This document shows positions 63,425-64,000 of a stretch of 64,000 nucleotides of DNA, piece by piece. The translations under genes and the position numbers were made by a program. Within the stretch, counting starts at the first letter, position 1, and each line of letters opens with the position of its first letter. The DNA is from Dehalococcoidia bacterium (lineage in GTDB: Bacteria > Chloroflexota > Dehalococcoidia > UBA2979), in the NCBI GenBank assembly GCA_029941115.1, contig JAPYRK010000009.1:1-64000 (forward strand), written 5' to 3'. Under the pieces are notes generated by a model. The model was given only the letters and a program-made list of their open reading frames with translations. It had not been told where the DNA came from and made no database searches.

Positions 63425-64000
63425 TCAGGAGACGGCCAATTCAGACATCATTTGTGCAACTTCCTCGTGGGTGTACCCAAGTAGTTCAGTCAATACGGTC
63501 ATTGTATCTTCCCCTAATAGTGGTGCACCACGATCCATCCTCCAACGAGCCGCAGAAAATGACACGGGATATCCTTCATATTTATGTACACCGATTTCCG
63601 AGTGCGGCGCCTCGCGATAAAATTCTCTCTCAGCTAACTGTTCGTCTCGCACCATCTTATCGTCAGTTCGCTGGCACACTCCAGCTGGAACACCCTGCTC
63701 TTGCAACGAATACATCAGCTCGAAACAGTCTCGGCTCCGCGTATATCCGCCAATAAGTGACTCGAGCTCGTCTTCATACTTCACTCGTAGATCATTATCA
63801 GAAAAGCGTCGATCATTCAACAATTTGGGGGCCTCAAGAACACTGCAAAGTGCTTCCCACTGGTCCTGGCCATCTACAGTGATTGCGATCCAACGATCGT
63901 CGTTATGTTCCGGCTGGGAAGCCGGTGCGCGCTTATCAGCCGCACATCTAAAAACTCCATGAGGAGCGATGGCTGGCCACCTCGAGCGATTCCCTACCCT
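63425..64000 (-). CDS. Family III CoA-transferase, C-terminal part (runs off the window)
   Basis: The last 191 codons of a CaiB/BaiF-type CoA-transferase; the frame stays open to the end of the window so the N-terminus lies outside. The visible part begins with GNRSRWPAIAPHGVFRCA and HNDDRWIAITV and continues ECLELMYSLQEQ-type helices (CFELMYSLQEQGVPAGVCQ), GAPLLGEDTMTVLTELLGY, all typical of the C-terminal half of the family. It precedes the luciferase-like gene on the same strand by 32 bases. Confidence 0.9.
   Translation of the reverse strand, partial: RVGNRSRWPAIAPHGVFRCAADKRAPASQPEHNDDRWIAITVDGQDQWEALCSVLEAPKLLNDRRFSDNDLRVKYEDELESLIGGYTRSRDCFELMYSLQEQGVPAGVCQRTDDKMVRDEQLAEREFYREAPHSEIGVHKYEGYPVSFSAARWRMDRGAPLLGEDTMTVLTELLGYTHEEVAQMMSELAVS

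Overview
The window looks like a piece of a marine Chloroflexota genome of the SAR202 type (Dehalococcoidia-related). This is inferred from gene content, not from a marker gene. The DNA is of moderate GC. Housekeeping genes (glmS, ppdK, dnaG, rpoD, acnA, mfd, pth) are mixed with many oxidative and catabolic families in several copies: luciferase-like flavin/F420 monooxygenases, acyl-CoA dehydrogenases, family III CoA-transferases, short-chain dehydrogenases, alpha/beta hydrolases, an enolase-superfamily enzyme, a HpcH/HpaI aldolase, a molybdenum hydroxylase and five major-facilitator (MFS) transporters. TGA is an ordinary stop here (for example at the MFS gene ending at 16624). No gene-free stretch exceeds 300 bases, and I saw no insertion sequence, CRISPR array or rRNA.

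Layout. 1-13.4 kb is mostly housekeeping: glmS, ppdK with an fmdB-like gene, dnaG-rpoD and aconitase. 13.4-30.9 kb holds transporters and catabolic genes, including the minus-strand cluster 21554-16611. 30.9-37.4 kb is a long minus-strand run (crotonase, MFS, amidase, luciferase-like oxidoreductase, SDR, quinone oxidoreductase). 37.5-46.5 kb carries an SDR, an MFS transporter, peroxiredoxin, homocysteine methyltransferase, then an acyl-CoA dehydrogenase/CoA-transferase/arylsulfotransferase-like/MDR operon. At 46.5-47.6 kb are a luciferase-like gene remnant, a LysE-type exporter and tRNA-Pro(GGG). 47.6-58.2 kb has mfd, pth and the F420 genes cofD and cofC (the latter fused to a nitroreductase domain). 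58.4-62.5 kb is a three-subunit molybdenum hydroxylase with a MoaD/ThiS-like gene. The window ends inside another CoA-transferase gene.

The most striking observation is at 20052-21554. Two apparent ORFs are one reading frame interrupted by two in-frame TGA codons nine codons apart. The joined product looks like a linalool dehydratase/isomerase (LDI) family protein, and the two TGAs fall where that family has its catalytic cysteine pair (also nine residues apart). Each TGA is followed, at the spacing usual for bacterial SECIS elements, by a small stem-loop with a G early in the loop, and the second TGA lies in the loop of the first hairpin. I read this as a candidate double-selenocysteine LDI-family enzyme. 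No selA, selB, selC or selD gene is in this window, so recoding depends on the rest of the genome.

How the genes fit together. F420 synthesis genes (cofD, cofC-nitroreductase) could supply the luciferase-like and split-barrel oxidoreductases nearby. The molybdenum hydroxylase, CoA-transferases, acyl-CoA dehydrogenases, crotonase and SDRs form a toolkit for oxidising diverse, probably recalcitrant, organic acids and terpenoid-like compounds, with MFS and LysE-type carriers moving substrates or products.
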